From the NCBI GenBank assembly GCA_035494735.1, contig DATJGS010000014.1, forward strand, positions 62,001-126,000: a DNA stretch of 64,000 nucleotides. The letters are read 5' to 3'. Source of the DNA: DATJGS01 sp035494735. GTDB taxonomy: Bacteria; Eisenbacteria; RBG-16-71-46. Shown piece by piece: positions 8,515-16,831 of the stretch. A program made the position numbers and the translations under genes. A model generated the notes under the pieces. It searched no databases. It was not told the origin of the DNA and saw only the letters and a list, made by a program, of their open reading frames with translations. Position 1 is the first letter of the stretch. The number at the start of each line of letters is the position of its first letter.

Positions 8515-9708
8515 TCAAGCCTTCGCGATCGCGTGCTCCTTCAGCACCTGGCCCGCGACCACCATCTTTTGCACTTCGCTCGTGCCTTCGTAGATCTCGC
8601 AGATGCGCGCGTCGCGCCAGTAGCGCTCGACGTGGAACTCGCTGAGATAACCGTAGCCGCCGTGGATCTGGATCGCCCAGTTCGCGCAGCGCGTCGCCGC
8701 CTCGGACGCATGCCACTTGGCGAGCGACGCCTCTTTGACGTGCGGGCGTCCCTGGTCGCGCAGCCACGCCGCCTGGTACACCAGCAGCCGCGCGGTGTCG
8801 ACCTCGACGGCGCTGTCCGCGAGCATCGAGCGGATGGCATCGAACTCGCCGATCGGGCGATCGAACTGTTTGCGCTCGCCCGCGTAGCGTACGGACGCTT
8901 CGAGCGCGGCCTGCGCGATGCCGAGCGCCTGCGCGGCGATGCCGATGCGGCCGCCGGCCAGCGTGGCCAGCGCCACGGTGTAGCCCTTGTTCAGCTCGCC
9001 GAGCAGGTTCTCCTTCGGCACGCGCGCGTTGATGAACGCGATCTCGCGCGTGTCCGAGGCATGGATGCCGAGCTTCAGCTCCTTCTTGCCTTTGTTCACG
9101 CCGGGCGTCGTCGCGTCGACGATGAACGCGGAGATGCCCTTGGGGCCGAGGCTGCGATCGGACGCGGCGTACACGATCAGCACGTCCGAAGGCCCGGCGT
9201 TCGTCACGAACAGCTTCGTGCCGTTCAGCACGAACGCGTCGCCGTCCGCGGTCGCCGTGGTCTGCTGGTTCGCGGCGTTGCTGCCGGCGTTCGGCTCGGT
9301 CAGGCAGTACGCGCCCAGCTTGTCGCCGCGCGCGAGCGGCGCGAGCACGCGCTGCTTCTGCTCTTCGTTGCCGTAGGCCAGGAGCGGATAGCACACGAGC
9401 GAGTTGTTGACGGACGCGATCACGCCGTGGCTCGCGCACGCGCGCGACAGCTCCTCGATCGCGATCACGTACGACAGGTAGTCCATCCCCGCGCCGCCAT
9501 AGGCCTCGGGCACGAACATGCCGAGCAGCCCGAGCTCGGCCATCTTCTTCACGTTCGCGGCCGGGAACTCGTGGCTCTCGTCGATCTGCGACGCGACGGG
9601 CCGGATCTCGCGCTCGGCGAAGTCGCGCACCATCTCGCGCACCGCGAGCTGGTCCTCGCTCAGGTCGAACGAAGGGCCGGCGCTGGCGGCCAGGGTTTCG
9701 GGCGTCAT
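8515..9708 (-). CDS. Acyl-CoA dehydrogenase
   Basis: Second acyl-CoA dehydrogenase, 397 residues. It has the YCLTEPNAGSNAANQ motif, the NGTKLFVTN motif, the RKQFDRPIGEFDAIR segment, and the catalytic glutamate in IYEGTSEVQ (about residue 374). Family enzymes oxidise acyl-CoA thioesters using FAD and ETF. ATG 9708 overlaps the TGA of the upstream alkylhydroperoxidase-like gene (ATGA, 9705-9708), so the two are translationally coupled. It is a clear paralogue of the enzymes at 6897-8048 and 14793-15959. The set may split chain lengths or branched substrates (isovaleryl, isobutyryl, butyryl), but which is which is not visible here. Confidence 0.93.
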   Translation of the reverse strand: MTPETLAASAGPSFDLSEDQLAVREMVRDFAEREIRPVASQIDESHEFPAANVKKMAELGLLGMFVPEAYGGAGMDYLSYVIAIEELSRACASHGVIASVNNSLVCYPLLAYGNEEQKQRVLAPLARGDKLGAYCLTEPNAGSNAANQQTTATADGDAFVLNGTKLFVTNAGPSDVLIVYAASDRSLGPKGISAFIVDATTPGVNKGKKELKLGIHASDTREIAFINARVPKENLLGELNKGYTVALATLAGGRIGIAAQALGIAQAALEASVRYAGERKQFDRPIGEFDAIRSMLADSAVEVDTARLLVYQAAWLRDQGRPHVKEASLAKWHASEAATRCANWAIQIHGGYGYLSEFHVERYWRDARICEIYEGTSEVQKMVVAGQVLKEHAIAKA

Positions 9709-10307
9709 CGCGTCTCGGCCGGTTCGGCGATCGGCCGGCCGACGGTCAGGACGTCGCGGATCGCGTCCGGCAGCTTGCGGTACGCGGCGTCGGGCTGGGT
9801 GCCCACCGCGTCCAGCGTCTTCGAGAAGAAGCAGCGCGCCCCCGCGACGAGGGCGATGTCGAGGATCTCGCGGTCGCCGAAGCCGTGGGCGCGCAGGCCG
9901 TCGACGTCCGCCTGCGTCACGCCGTCCGCGGCGCGCGCGGCGCGCGCCGCGAAGTCCATCATCGCCGCCTCGGCAGGCGTGATGCCGGCCTCGCGCGGAT
10001 CCTGGACCATGGCCACGACCTGGGCCTGCGTGAACAGCTTCTCCGTGAGGATCCGGCTGTGCGCGAGCACGCAATAGCTGGAACGAATCGCCCGCGCTGC
10101 GGCGATCGTGATCAGCTCGTAGCGCCTCTGGTCCATCGTCGAGCGGATCGTGCCGATCAGCGCGCGCCACGCGTCGACCACGTCGGGCCGGAGCGCGAGC
10201 ACGCGCGTCGCGTTCCACACGTAGCCGTCCTTCTCCAGATCCTCCTCGAACATCTGCGCCGCGCGACCCGTCGCCTCTTCGTCGCGCACACCATCGATGA
10301 AGCTCAT
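9705..10307 (-). CDS. AhpD/carboxymuconolactone-decarboxylase-like peroxidase-related protein
   Basis: Helical protein of 200 residues with the AhpD-like motif region SSYCVLAHSRIL. The cysteine and histidine of the CxxCxxxH motif are present but the first cysteine is serine, as in the 'peroxidase-related' subgroup. AhpD-type enzymes reduce peroxides or disulphides. With one cysteine missing, the classical two-cysteine cycle is unlikely, and the activity is uncertain. GGAGG precedes ATG 10307; an in-frame ATG at 10334 is possible. The gene overlaps the downstream acyl-CoA dehydrogenase start by four bases. A peroxide-handling partner beside flavin oxidoreductases would be reasonable, since these can leak hydrogen peroxide. 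Confidence 0.8.
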   Translation of the reverse strand: MSFIDGVRDEEATGRAAQMFEEDLEKDGYVWNATRVLALRPDVVDAWRALIGTIRSTMDQRRYELITIAAARAIRSSYCVLAHSRILTEKLFTQAQVVAMVQDPREAGITPAEAAMMDFAARAARAADGVTQADVDGLRAHGFGDREILDIALVAGARCFFSKTLDAVGTQPDAAYRKLPDAIRDVLTVGRPIAEPAETR

Positions 10308-10330
10308 CACTGCCCTCCGGTTCGTCCCGG

Positions 10331-11230
10331 TCATGCCTGCTGCGGGTACTCGTAGAAACCGCGGCCACTCTTCTTGCCCAGCCAGCCCGCCGCGACGTAC
10401 TTCCTCAGCAGCGGGCACGGCCGGTACTTCGCGTCGCCCAGGCCGTCGTGCAGCACCTGCATGATGCTGAGGCAGGTGTCGAGACCAATCAGGTCGGCGA
10501 GCGCGAGCGGTCCCATCGGATGGTTCATGCCGAGCTTCATCACGCTGTCGATGGCGTCGCGCGTGGCCACGCCCTCCATCAGCGTGAACGCGGCCTCGTT
10601 GATCATGGGCATGAGGATGCGGTTCGACACGAAGCCCGGAGAGTCGTTGACCTCGACCGGCGTCTTGCCAAGCCGGCGCGACAGGTCTTCCGTCAGCGCG
10701 TAGGTCGCGTCGCTCGTCGCCAGGCCGCGGATGATCTCGACGAGCGGCATGACCGGCACCGGGTTCATGAAGTGCATGCCGATGACCTGCGCTGGCCGCT
10801 TCGTGACGGCCGCGATCTCGGTGATCGAGATGCTGGACGTGTTCGTCGCGAGCACCGCGTTCGCGGGCGCGAGCCCGTCGAGCGTTTCGAAAATGCGCTT
10901 CTTGAGCGCGAAGTCCTCGCTCACCGCCTCGATCGCCACGTCGCAGTCGCGCGCCGCCGCGAGTTCGACGCCGCCCGAGATGCGACGCAGCACCTGCGCC
11001 GCCTGATCGGCCGGCCAGTTCTGCTTCTTCGCGACGCGTTCGAGATTGCGCGAGATGGTGGCGAGCGCGCGCTCGACCGCGTCGGGCGCCGCGTCGACCA
11101 GGCGCACGTCGAACCCGCTCGTCGCGAACACCTGGGCGATGCCGTTGCCCATCGTGCCGCCGCCGATCACCGCGACCCGCCGCACGCCGCGCGCCGGCCC
11201 GGCGCTCACGTCGGTCGCGACCGCGCTCAC
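10331..11230 (-). CDS. 3-hydroxyacyl-CoA (3-hydroxybutyryl-CoA) dehydrogenase
   Basis: NAD(P)-dependent 3-hydroxyacyl-CoA dehydrogenase of 299 residues, typical for the stand-alone Hbd/PaaH type. The N-terminal Rossmann fold shows GGGTMGNGIAQVFA. The catalytic region contains HFMNPVPVMPLVEI with the active-site histidine, followed by NDSPGFVSNR and the C-terminal dimerisation domain (MNHPMGPLALADLIGLD). It interconverts 3-hydroxyacyl-CoA and 3-ketoacyl-CoA. The GTG start at 11230 overlaps the thiolase stop (GTGA), giving translational coupling with the enzyme of the next step. No enoyl-CoA hydratase is in this window, so the step between dehydrogenase and Hbd must be encoded elsewhere. Confidence 0.93.
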   Translation of the reverse strand: MSAVATDVSAGPARGVRRVAVIGGGTMGNGIAQVFATSGFDVRLVDAAPDAVERALATISRNLERVAKKQNWPADQAAQVLRRISGGVELAAARDCDVAIEAVSEDFALKKRIFETLDGLAPANAVLATNTSSISITEIAAVTKRPAQVIGMHFMNPVPVMPLVEIIRGLATSDATYALTEDLSRRLGKTPVEVNDSPGFVSNRILMPMINEAAFTLMEGVATRDAIDSVMKLGMNHPMGPLALADLIGLDTCLSIMQVLHDGLGDAKYRPCPLLRKYVAAGWLGKKSGRGFYEYPQQA

Positions 11231-12417
11231 ACGCGTTCCACGGCCAGCGCGACGGCGTTGCCGCCGCCCAGGCACAGCGTGGCGAGTCCGGTCTTCTTGT
11301 CGAGCTGCTCCATGGCGTTCAGCAGCGTGACGAGCACGCGCGCGCCCGAGGCGCCGATCGGATGGCCGAGCGCGACCGCGCCGCCGAACACGTTCACGCG
11401 ATCCCAGTCCCAGCCGAGCGCCTTGCCGTCGGCCACGGCCTGCGCCGCGAACGCCTCGTTCGCTTCGATCAGGTCGAAGTGGCCGATCGAGACGCCCATC
11501 TTCTTCATGAGCTTTTCGACCGCGTCGATCGGCGCGAAGAACAGGTCCTTGGGCTCGCCGCCGCCGGTCGCGTAGGCCACGACGCGGGCCAGCGGCTTCG
11601 CGTTCCGCTGCTTCACGCGCGCGCCGCTCATCAGCACGAGCGCGGCGCCGCCGTCGTTCAGGCCCGGCGCGTTGCCGGCCGTGATCATGCCGCCCTTGTC
11701 CTTCGTCACCGCCGGCAGCTTGGCCAGCGTCTCCGCCGTCGTGTCGGGGCGGATCGACTCGTCCTTGCTGACGATGATCGGATCGCCCTTCCGCTGCGGG
11801 ATCGAGACCGGCGCGACTTCCTTCGAGAACCGGCACGCGGCCCACGCCGCCGCCGCCTTCTTATGGCTGGCCGCCGAGAACGCGTCGAGTTCCTCGCGCT
11901 TCAAGCCCGCCTTGTCCGCGGTGTACTGCGCGAGTTCGATCATGTGGCAGTCGTTGAACGAGCACCACAGACCGTCCATCACCGCGCCGTCGCGGAGCGT
12001 CGTGTCGCCGAGCTTCTGCCCGGTGCGTCCGGTGAACAGATAGTGCGGGGCCGTGCTCATGCTCTCCTGCCCACCGGCCACGATGCAGTCGGCGTCACCG
12101 GCCTTGATGGCCTGGGCGGCGAGCATCACCGCCTTCAAGCCCGAGCCGCACACCTTGTTGATGGTGACCGCGCCGACCTTGGGGTCGATGCCGGCCTTGA
12201 TCTGCGCCTGGCGCGCCGGGGCCTGGCCCTGCCCGCCCTGCACGACGTGGCCCATCAGCACCTCGTCGATGTCGGCGCCCGAGACGGCCGCGCGCTTCAT
12301 CGCCTCGCGGATCGCCACCGCGCCGAGATCGGACGCCTTGAGCGTGCCGAGCGAACCCAGAAACTTGCCGATCGGGGTGCGTGCCGCGCCCACGATGAAA
12401 ACGTCGGGAGTACTCAT
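11227..12417 (-). CDS. Acetyl-CoA acetyltransferase / 3-ketoacyl-CoA thiolase
   Basis: Thiolase of 396 residues, standard length. The nucleophilic cysteine is C90 in INKVCGSGLKAV. The catalytic histidine is H352 in GHPIGASGAR, and the second cysteine is C382 in CLGGGNAVA, so the active site is complete. It cleaves 3-ketoacyl-CoA to acetyl-CoA or condenses two acetyl-CoA. The N-terminal VFIVGAARTPIGKF pattern is of the AtoB/PhaA biosynthetic-degradative type. It is coupled to the 3-hydroxyacyl-CoA dehydrogenase downstream. The pair could serve butyrate or branched-chain degradation, or polyhydroxybutyrate precursors; nearby acyl-CoA dehydrogenases favour degradation. Confidence 0.95.
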   Translation of the reverse strand: MSTPDVFIVGAARTPIGKFLGSLGTLKASDLGAVAIREAMKRAAVSGADIDEVLMGHVVQGGQGQAPARQAQIKAGIDPKVGAVTINKVCGSGLKAVMLAAQAIKAGDADCIVAGGQESMSTAPHYLFTGRTGQKLGDTTLRDGAVMDGLWCSFNDCHMIELAQYTADKAGLKREELDAFSAASHKKAAAAWAACRFSKEVAPVSIPQRKGDPIIVSKDESIRPDTTAETLAKLPAVTKDKGGMITAGNAPGLNDGGAALVLMSGARVKQRNAKPLARVVAYATGGGEPKDLFFAPIDAVEKLMKKMGVSIGHFDLIEANEAFAAQAVADGKALGWDWDRVNVFGGAVALGHPIGASGARVLVTLLNAMEQLDKKTGLATLCLGGGNAVALAVERV

Positions 12418-12489
12418 GAAAGGACCTCGTGCAATCACTATTGGGGAAGAAATGTGCGGGGAAACCGCGGCGCGGATACTACACGATGA

Positions 12490-12520
12490 CGCCCGGCCGG
12501 GCACGGAGCCCGGCCGGGCG
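12490..12520 (-). terminator. Strong GC hairpin downstream of the cupredoxin gene
   Basis: CGCCCGGCCGGGC (12490-12502) pairs perfectly with GCCCGGCCGGGCG (12508-12520) around ACGGA. It lies 29 bases after the cupredoxin stop and before the thiolase start on the minus strand, where a terminator would separate the two units. There is no T run, as is common in high-GC genomes. Confidence 0.6.
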
Positions 12521-12548
12521 GTTCGGAGTCGTCAGGCCGCGCGAAAAG

Positions 12549-13403
12549 TCAGCGCTCGACCGCCACGCGCCGCGTTTCGCTGGCGCCGGGGACGCTGAGC
12601 CGGATCGCGTAGACGCCCGGGCTCACGCGGCGTCCGTCGAGGGCCTGGCCGTCCCAGGCCGCCGCGAACGTGCCCGCGCCGAGGTTGCCGTCCTGCGGCG
12701 TGGCGATGCGCCGGCCGGCGAGATCGAACACGTCGATCCGCACGTGTCCGGGCTTCGCGAGCGCGAAACGGAACGAGACGCCGGCGCGGGTCGGGTTTGG
12801 CGAGGGCGTCGAGACGAAGCCGATGCGCGGCACGTTCATGCCGATTGGCTGGACCGAGCCCGTTCCCGAGAACACGAAAATCACGCCGCGCATGTTCAGG
12901 CCTTCGTGCACGGAGCAGAAGAACTGATAGACGCCCGGATCGTCGTACTGCCAGTCGAAGTTGTCGGCGACGCTGAACATCTGGTTGTCGAACGGGATGC
13001 CGATGTTGGGGTCAGTGCTGCCCGTGCCCGACGTGACCGTGTGGACGCCCGTCCCGTACTTGAAGCGGATCGACTGCCCGGGAAGGATGCGCGCGGTGTC
13101 GACCTGGGTCGCGGCGTTGCCGTCGCGTTCGAAGCGGAAATTCACGGCCGTGAACGAATCGGCCGGCGCGGCGAGCGACGTGCGCGCGACGCGCGCTCCG
13201 CGTGACGGATGCGCGGCGATCGCCGCCTTCGCCATCTGCATCATCTCGGCGTCGGTCATCGTGCCATGAACGGCGTGCGGCGTGTCGGCAGCGGCTCTCG
13301 AGACCGGCGCGACGCGATCGAGCGACGCGAGCAGCAACGCCGCGGCGGCGACGGAAAAGACGATGGAACGCGCGTGGGCGCGGCGAGCAAGCGGGGGGCG
13401 CAC
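12549..13403 (-). CDS. Secreted cupredoxin-domain protein with C-terminal FlgD-like sorting module
   Basis: Protein of 284 residues. A signal segment (about 14-36) is followed by a blue-copper fold (about 80-182) with all four type 1 copper ligands visible: H121 (GVHTVTSG), C163 (FFCSVHEG), H166 and M171. After a linker comes a C-terminal beta module (about 195-284). It contains PNPTRAGVSFRFALAKPGHVRI, with one further run reading VFDLAGRRI and GVYAIRL. This is the FlgD Ig-like or type IX-like sorting module seen in FCB-group secreted proteins. The protein probably shuttles electrons outside the cell or on its surface. The GTG at 13403 was chosen because GAGGAA precedes it and the signal peptide begins there. 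A hairpin terminator follows the gene. Confidence 0.85.
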   Translation of the reverse strand: MRPPLARRAHARSIVFSVAAAALLLASLDRVAPVSRAAADTPHAVHGTMTDAEMMQMAKAAIAAHPSRGARVARTSLAAPADSFTAVNFRFERDGNAATQVDTARILPGQSIRFKYGTGVHTVTSGTGSTDPNIGIPFDNQMFSVADNFDWQYDDPGVYQFFCSVHEGLNMRGVIFVFSGTGSVQPIGMNVPRIGFVSTPSPNPTRAGVSFRFALAKPGHVRIDVFDLAGRRIATPQDGNLGAGTFAAAWDGQALDGRRVSPGVYAIRLSVPGASETRRVAVER

Positions 13404-13575
13404 TCGGGATTCCTCCGATGTCGGCCAAGATGTGCGATTCGGCGCGGGCAGCGCCGCATGGAGCAGGAGCCCCGGTCGAGGCGTGACGCACGTTGAGGAT
13501 GCGCGTTCCGGACCGGGCGGGCAAGGATTTCTGCACCAGCGGGCACGCTCAGCCGCGTTTCGTCCGGCTTGCCGT

Positions 13576-14790
13576 TCAGTGCCCCTGAACGGGGCCGGAG
13601 CGTACGATCGCGATGCTCGCGGTGTGCCCGTGCAGGAAATTGCGCTCTCCCACCGGGCCGATCTCCCCGGCGCAGAACATTCCGGCGAGTGGAACGGCGC
13701 CGCCGAGGGCCTCCTGCAACGGAGCCACGTCGCCGTCCGCGGCCCCGTACAGGCCGCGTCCCCGGCCATTGCACGCGAACAGCAGCGCGCCCTCGGCCTT
13801 CGAATCGAACGCCTGCGGCGAGAGCAGCATGGCCAGATCCTCGCGCGCCGTCTCGGCGTCGCGCACGTGCAGGCGCACGCGTTCGCCGCGCCGCGCGTGG
13901 TCGGCGATGGCCAGCACGCCGCGCTCGCGATCGGCGCCGAGCAGGTTGCGGATGACGTAGTCGCCGCGCCCCGACGCGTCGCCGCGCGTGGGCCGGCCGA
14001 CGTAGAGCCCGTGGCGCAGGCGCTCGCGCTCGCGATCGTCGAGTTCGCGCAGCACGTTCTCGGCGCGTTCGAGCGCGGGCTGACCGTCCAGCTCGAGGAT
14101 CAGGTTGCCGTCGCCGGCCGTGACCTCGAGGGGCGGGCCGACCGCGCGGCAGCCCTGCGACACGACGACGTCCACGCGCAGCGCGCCCGACAACGCGACC
14201 GCCACGCCGCCCTCGCGGGCGACCCAGTCGTTCAGCAGCAGCGCATTGCTGTGCGGGCTCACGCCCGCGCTCGCCATGCCGCCGACCACGCGCACGCCTC
14301 CCGCGAAGCGCTGGAAGCCCGCGAGCACGCGCTCGACGTCGAGCGAAAACGGATCGCCGAGGAGGAGCACGAGTTCGGCCTCGGCCGCGTGAGGCGCGAG
14401 CCGTTCGAACTCGAGCACGTCGGTGGCGGCCGCGGCCCACGCCGAGTTCAACAGCACGAACGGGTGCAGCTCGACGCCCGGCAGGCGCGCCGCGATCGCG
14501 GACAGCGCGGGCTCCTGCTCCAGCTCGTGCGCCGCGCTGACGATGCCGCGCGCGCTGCCGCCGACGAGGCATTGCGGCGCGAGGCGCTCGCGGAACACGG
14601 CGGACAGCGCTTCGGCAGCCGGCACGTGCGTGGCGCTGAGGAACACGATGACGAGGTCGACCGCGCCGTCACCGAGCGCCTCGCGGAGCGCGCCGGCGAC
14701 TTCGCGCGCGGCGGCTTCGGAGTCCAGCTCGGTCGAGGCCGCCGACGCCCAGCGCATGGACGTCGCGCCCATCGCGGGCGCGCCGCTCAC
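13576..14790 (-). CDS. FIST-domain sensory protein
   Basis: Protein of 404 residues matching FIST N (about 35-235) plus FIST C (about 240-385). It has the typical LVGGSARGIV, VVGGMASAG and GALLFACNGRGRGLYG segments and the C-terminal GMFCAGEIGPVG motif. FIST domains bind small ligands, proposed to be amino acids, and are usually coupled to signalling. Here the protein stands alone, two bases after the stop of the acyl-CoA dehydrogenase gene, which suggests cotranscription. I take the GTG at 14790, with AAGGG upstream. The ATG at 14772 is also possible and would remove six residues. The partner may be the unlinked GGDEF/EAL protein or another regulator; this is not shown. Confidence 0.88.
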   Translation of the reverse strand: MSGAPAMGATSMRWASAASTELDSEAAAREVAGALREALGDGAVDLVIVFLSATHVPAAEALSAVFRERLAPQCLVGGSARGIVSAAHELEQEPALSAIAARLPGVELHPFVLLNSAWAAAATDVLEFERLAPHAAEAELVLLLGDPFSLDVERVLAGFQRFAGGVRVVGGMASAGVSPHSNALLLNDWVAREGGVAVALSGALRVDVVVSQGCRAVGPPLEVTAGDGNLILELDGQPALERAENVLRELDDRERERLRHGLYVGRPTRGDASGRGDYVIRNLLGADRERGVLAIADHARRGERVRLHVRDAETAREDLAMLLSPQAFDSKAEGALLFACNGRGRGLYGAADGDVAPLQEALGGAVPLAGMFCAGEIGPVGERNFLHGHTASIAIVRSGPVQGH

Positions 14791-14792
14791 GT

Positions 14793-15959
14793 TCAGGCGC
14801 CCTTGAGGATTTCGCGGGCGATCACCATGCGCTGGATCTCGCTGGTGCCCTCGCCGATCTCCATCAGCTTCGCGTCGCGGTGCATGCGCTCGACCGGCAC
14901 GTCGCGGCAGTAGCCCATCCCGCCGAAGATCTGAATGGCCTTGTCCGTCACCCAGTTCGCGGCCTCGCTCGCGAACAGCTTGGCCATGGCCGCTTCCTTC
15001 GTGAACTCCTGGCCGGCGTCCTTCATGGCCGCCGCGCGATAGACGAGGAGACGCGACGCGTCGATCTTGAGCGCCATGTCGGCGAGCATGAACTGCACGG
15101 CCTGGAACTCGCTGATCGACTTGCCGAACTGTTTCCGTTCGCGCGAGTAGCGCAGCGCGTGCTCGTAGGCGCCCTGCGCGATGCCGAGCGACAGCGCGCC
15201 GATCGACACGCGCCCGCCGGTCAGCGTCTTCATGAACGCGGTGAAGCCGCCGCTCAAATCGCCGAGCAGGTTCTCGGTGGGCACGAAGCAGTCCTCGAAG
15301 TGCAGCGCGACCGTGTCGGAGCCGCGCAGCCCCATCTTCTTCTCCTTCTTGCCGACTTTGAACCCGGGCGTCGCGGTGTCCATGATGAACGCGGAGATGC
15401 CCCGCGTGCCGGCGCTCGCGTCGGTGCGCGCGGTGAACGTGACGTACTTCGCGACGCTGCCGTTCGTGATGTAGATCTTGGAGCCGTTCACGCGCCAGCC
15501 GCCCGCGACCTTCTCGGCGCGCGTCTGCGTGCCCGCGGCGTCCGAGCCGGCGTTCGGCTCGGTCAGGCCGAACGCGCCGATCGCCTCGCCCTTGGCCATC
15601 GGGACGAGGAAACGCTGCTTCTGCTCCTCGTTGCCGTTGCCGAACACCGGGCCGCAGCCCAGCGACACGTGCGCGGCCAGCGTGATCCCGGTCGACGCGC
15701 AGGCGCGCGACACCTCTTCGACCGCGATCGCGTAGGCCAGCGTGTCCATCCCCGCGCCGCCGTACTTCTCGGGATACGGCAGACCCATGAAGCCGAGCTC
15801 GGCCATCTGCTTCACGGTCTCGGTGGGGAAGCACTCGTTCTCGTCGAGGTCGCGCGCGCGCGGCGCCACGACTTCGTCCGCGAACTTGCGGGCCATTTCC
15901 CGCACCTGAAGGTGATCTTCACGGAGGAACTGCATGGGGTTGGACTCCGTCTCGAGCAT
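14793..15959 (-). CDS. Acyl-CoA dehydrogenase
   Basis: Third acyl-CoA dehydrogenase, 388 residues. It carries FGLTEPNAGSDAAGTQ, NGSKIYITNG, RKQFGKSISEFQAVQ and FGGMGYCRDVPVERMHRDAKL. The catalytic glutamate sits in IGEGTSEIQ (about residue 370), where the usual tyrosine before it is glycine, as in several branched or medium-chain subgroups. ATG 15959 has GAGGAG seven bases upstream; the ATG at 15935 is an alternative. The gene is followed after two bases by the FIST gene. Its substrate is unknown; a role in branched-chain amino-acid or fatty-acid oxidation feeding propionyl-CoA into the nearby mutase would fit the context. Confidence 0.93.
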   Translation of the reverse strand: MLETESNPMQFLREDHLQVREMARKFADEVVAPRARDLDENECFPTETVKQMAELGFMGLPYPEKYGGAGMDTLAYAIAVEEVSRACASTGITLAAHVSLGCGPVFGNGNEEQKQRFLVPMAKGEAIGAFGLTEPNAGSDAAGTQTRAEKVAGGWRVNGSKIYITNGSVAKYVTFTARTDASAGTRGISAFIMDTATPGFKVGKKEKKMGLRGSDTVALHFEDCFVPTENLLGDLSGGFTAFMKTLTGGRVSIGALSLGIAQGAYEHALRYSRERKQFGKSISEFQAVQFMLADMALKIDASRLLVYRAAAMKDAGQEFTKEAAMAKLFASEAANWVTDKAIQIFGGMGYCRDVPVERMHRDAKLMEIGEGTSEIQRMVIAREILKGA

Positions 15960-16061
15960 GCCGGGCTCCTCAAGGCCGCGGTCGGACGCACCGGCATCGC
16001 GGATGGGTTCGAGGTGTCGTTTGGGGTGTTGCGGCCACGGACTCTACCGCACGATCGAGCC

Positions 16062-16078
16062 CCGCCCAAATCGGGCGG
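16062..16078 (-). terminator. Short hairpin between an unknown secreted protein gene and the acyl-CoA dehydrogenase
   Basis: CCGCCC (16062-16067) pairs with GGGCGG (16073-16078) around AAATC, 19 bases beyond the end of the gene at 16097. The stem is short and no T run follows, so termination is only a possibility. The remaining bases up to the start at 15959 show no further clear signal. Confidence 0.25.
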
Positions 16079-16096
16079 ACGCCGGCCGGGCGCGCT

Positions 16097-16831
16097 CTAG
16101 GGCGCGCCCCGCGTGCAGTCCGGGAGGCGCAATCGCTCGGCCGAATCGAGGTCGCCGCTCGCGTGATGCAGCGCTTCGAGCACGAGCAGCGCGACGCTGC
16201 GGCCGGCGAAGCGCTGATATGCCGAAGCCGGCGTCGTCGGCCTGGCGAACGTGAGGCGTTCGCGTTGCGGCAGCGGTCGCGCGTTCGCCGCCAGCGCCTC
16301 CGGCGACAGCGCCCACCACGTCACGACGACGCTCGGCGCCGCGGCCGGAGATCGCGCGGCGGCCGCGGTCGAATCTCGGCCCGCCGACGACCGGGCGGCG
16401 CGGGTCGTGCGCGTGCCCTTGCGCGACGCGCCCGGCCGGTGCGGCGTGACCTTCGCGGTGTCGGAGGCCGGCCATTCGAGCGTGACCTGGGCCTGCCACG
16501 CGTCGTCCGAACCGTTGCCCATCAGCAGCGCGAAGTGGTTCGCGATCGGCACGCTGACCACGATGTCGCCGGCGCGCGCGGCGGGACGCTCGGTCGCGAA
16601 CGACTCGTCGAGGAACGCGCCGCGGAAGCCGCTGAGGAACGAGCGGGCCAGCGAGTCGGGCATGGCCGGCGTGCTCTCGACCGACAGCATGCGCACGAGA
16701 TGGGGCGGCGCCTGCGCGCGCGCCGCCGGCGCGGCGAAGGCCGACAGCCCGCCCGCCAGAAGCGCGGCGCACAGCGTCGCCGCGTGACCACGCGGCGCGG
16801 CCCATCGGTCGGATCGCGGGGCTCGCGTCAC
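16097..16831 (-). CDS. Secreted protein of unknown function
   Basis: Protein of 244 residues with a signal peptide (about 10-42, ending APAARAQA). The first half contains a strand-rich segment with IVVSVPIANHFALLMGNG. A low-complexity Ala/Arg/Ser linker follows (about 140-175), then a compact C-terminus. No known motif is seen. The GTG start overlaps the stop of the flavoprotein gene (GTGA, 16828-16831), so the two are coupled. The basic linker is compositionally similar to the tails on the mutase subunits but shorter. It is probably periplasmic. Confidence 0.6.
   Translation of the reverse strand: MTRAPRSDRWAAPRGHAATLCAALLAGGLSAFAAPAARAQAPPHLVRMLSVESTPAMPDSLARSFLSGFRGAFLDESFATERPAARAGDIVVSVPIANHFALLMGNGSDDAWQAQVTLEWPASDTAKVTPHRPGASRKGTRTTRAARSSAGRDSTAAAARSPAAAPSVVVTWWALSPEALAANARPLPQRERLTFARPTTPASAYQRFAGRSVALLVLEALHHASGDLDSAERLRLPDCTRGAP

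Noticed and set aside
13404..13575. Possible promoter or small RNA between the FIST and cupredoxin genes
   Set aside because: No convincing minus-10/minus-35 pair, strong hairpin or conserved RNA pattern was seen; only the cupredoxin ribosome site is clear.
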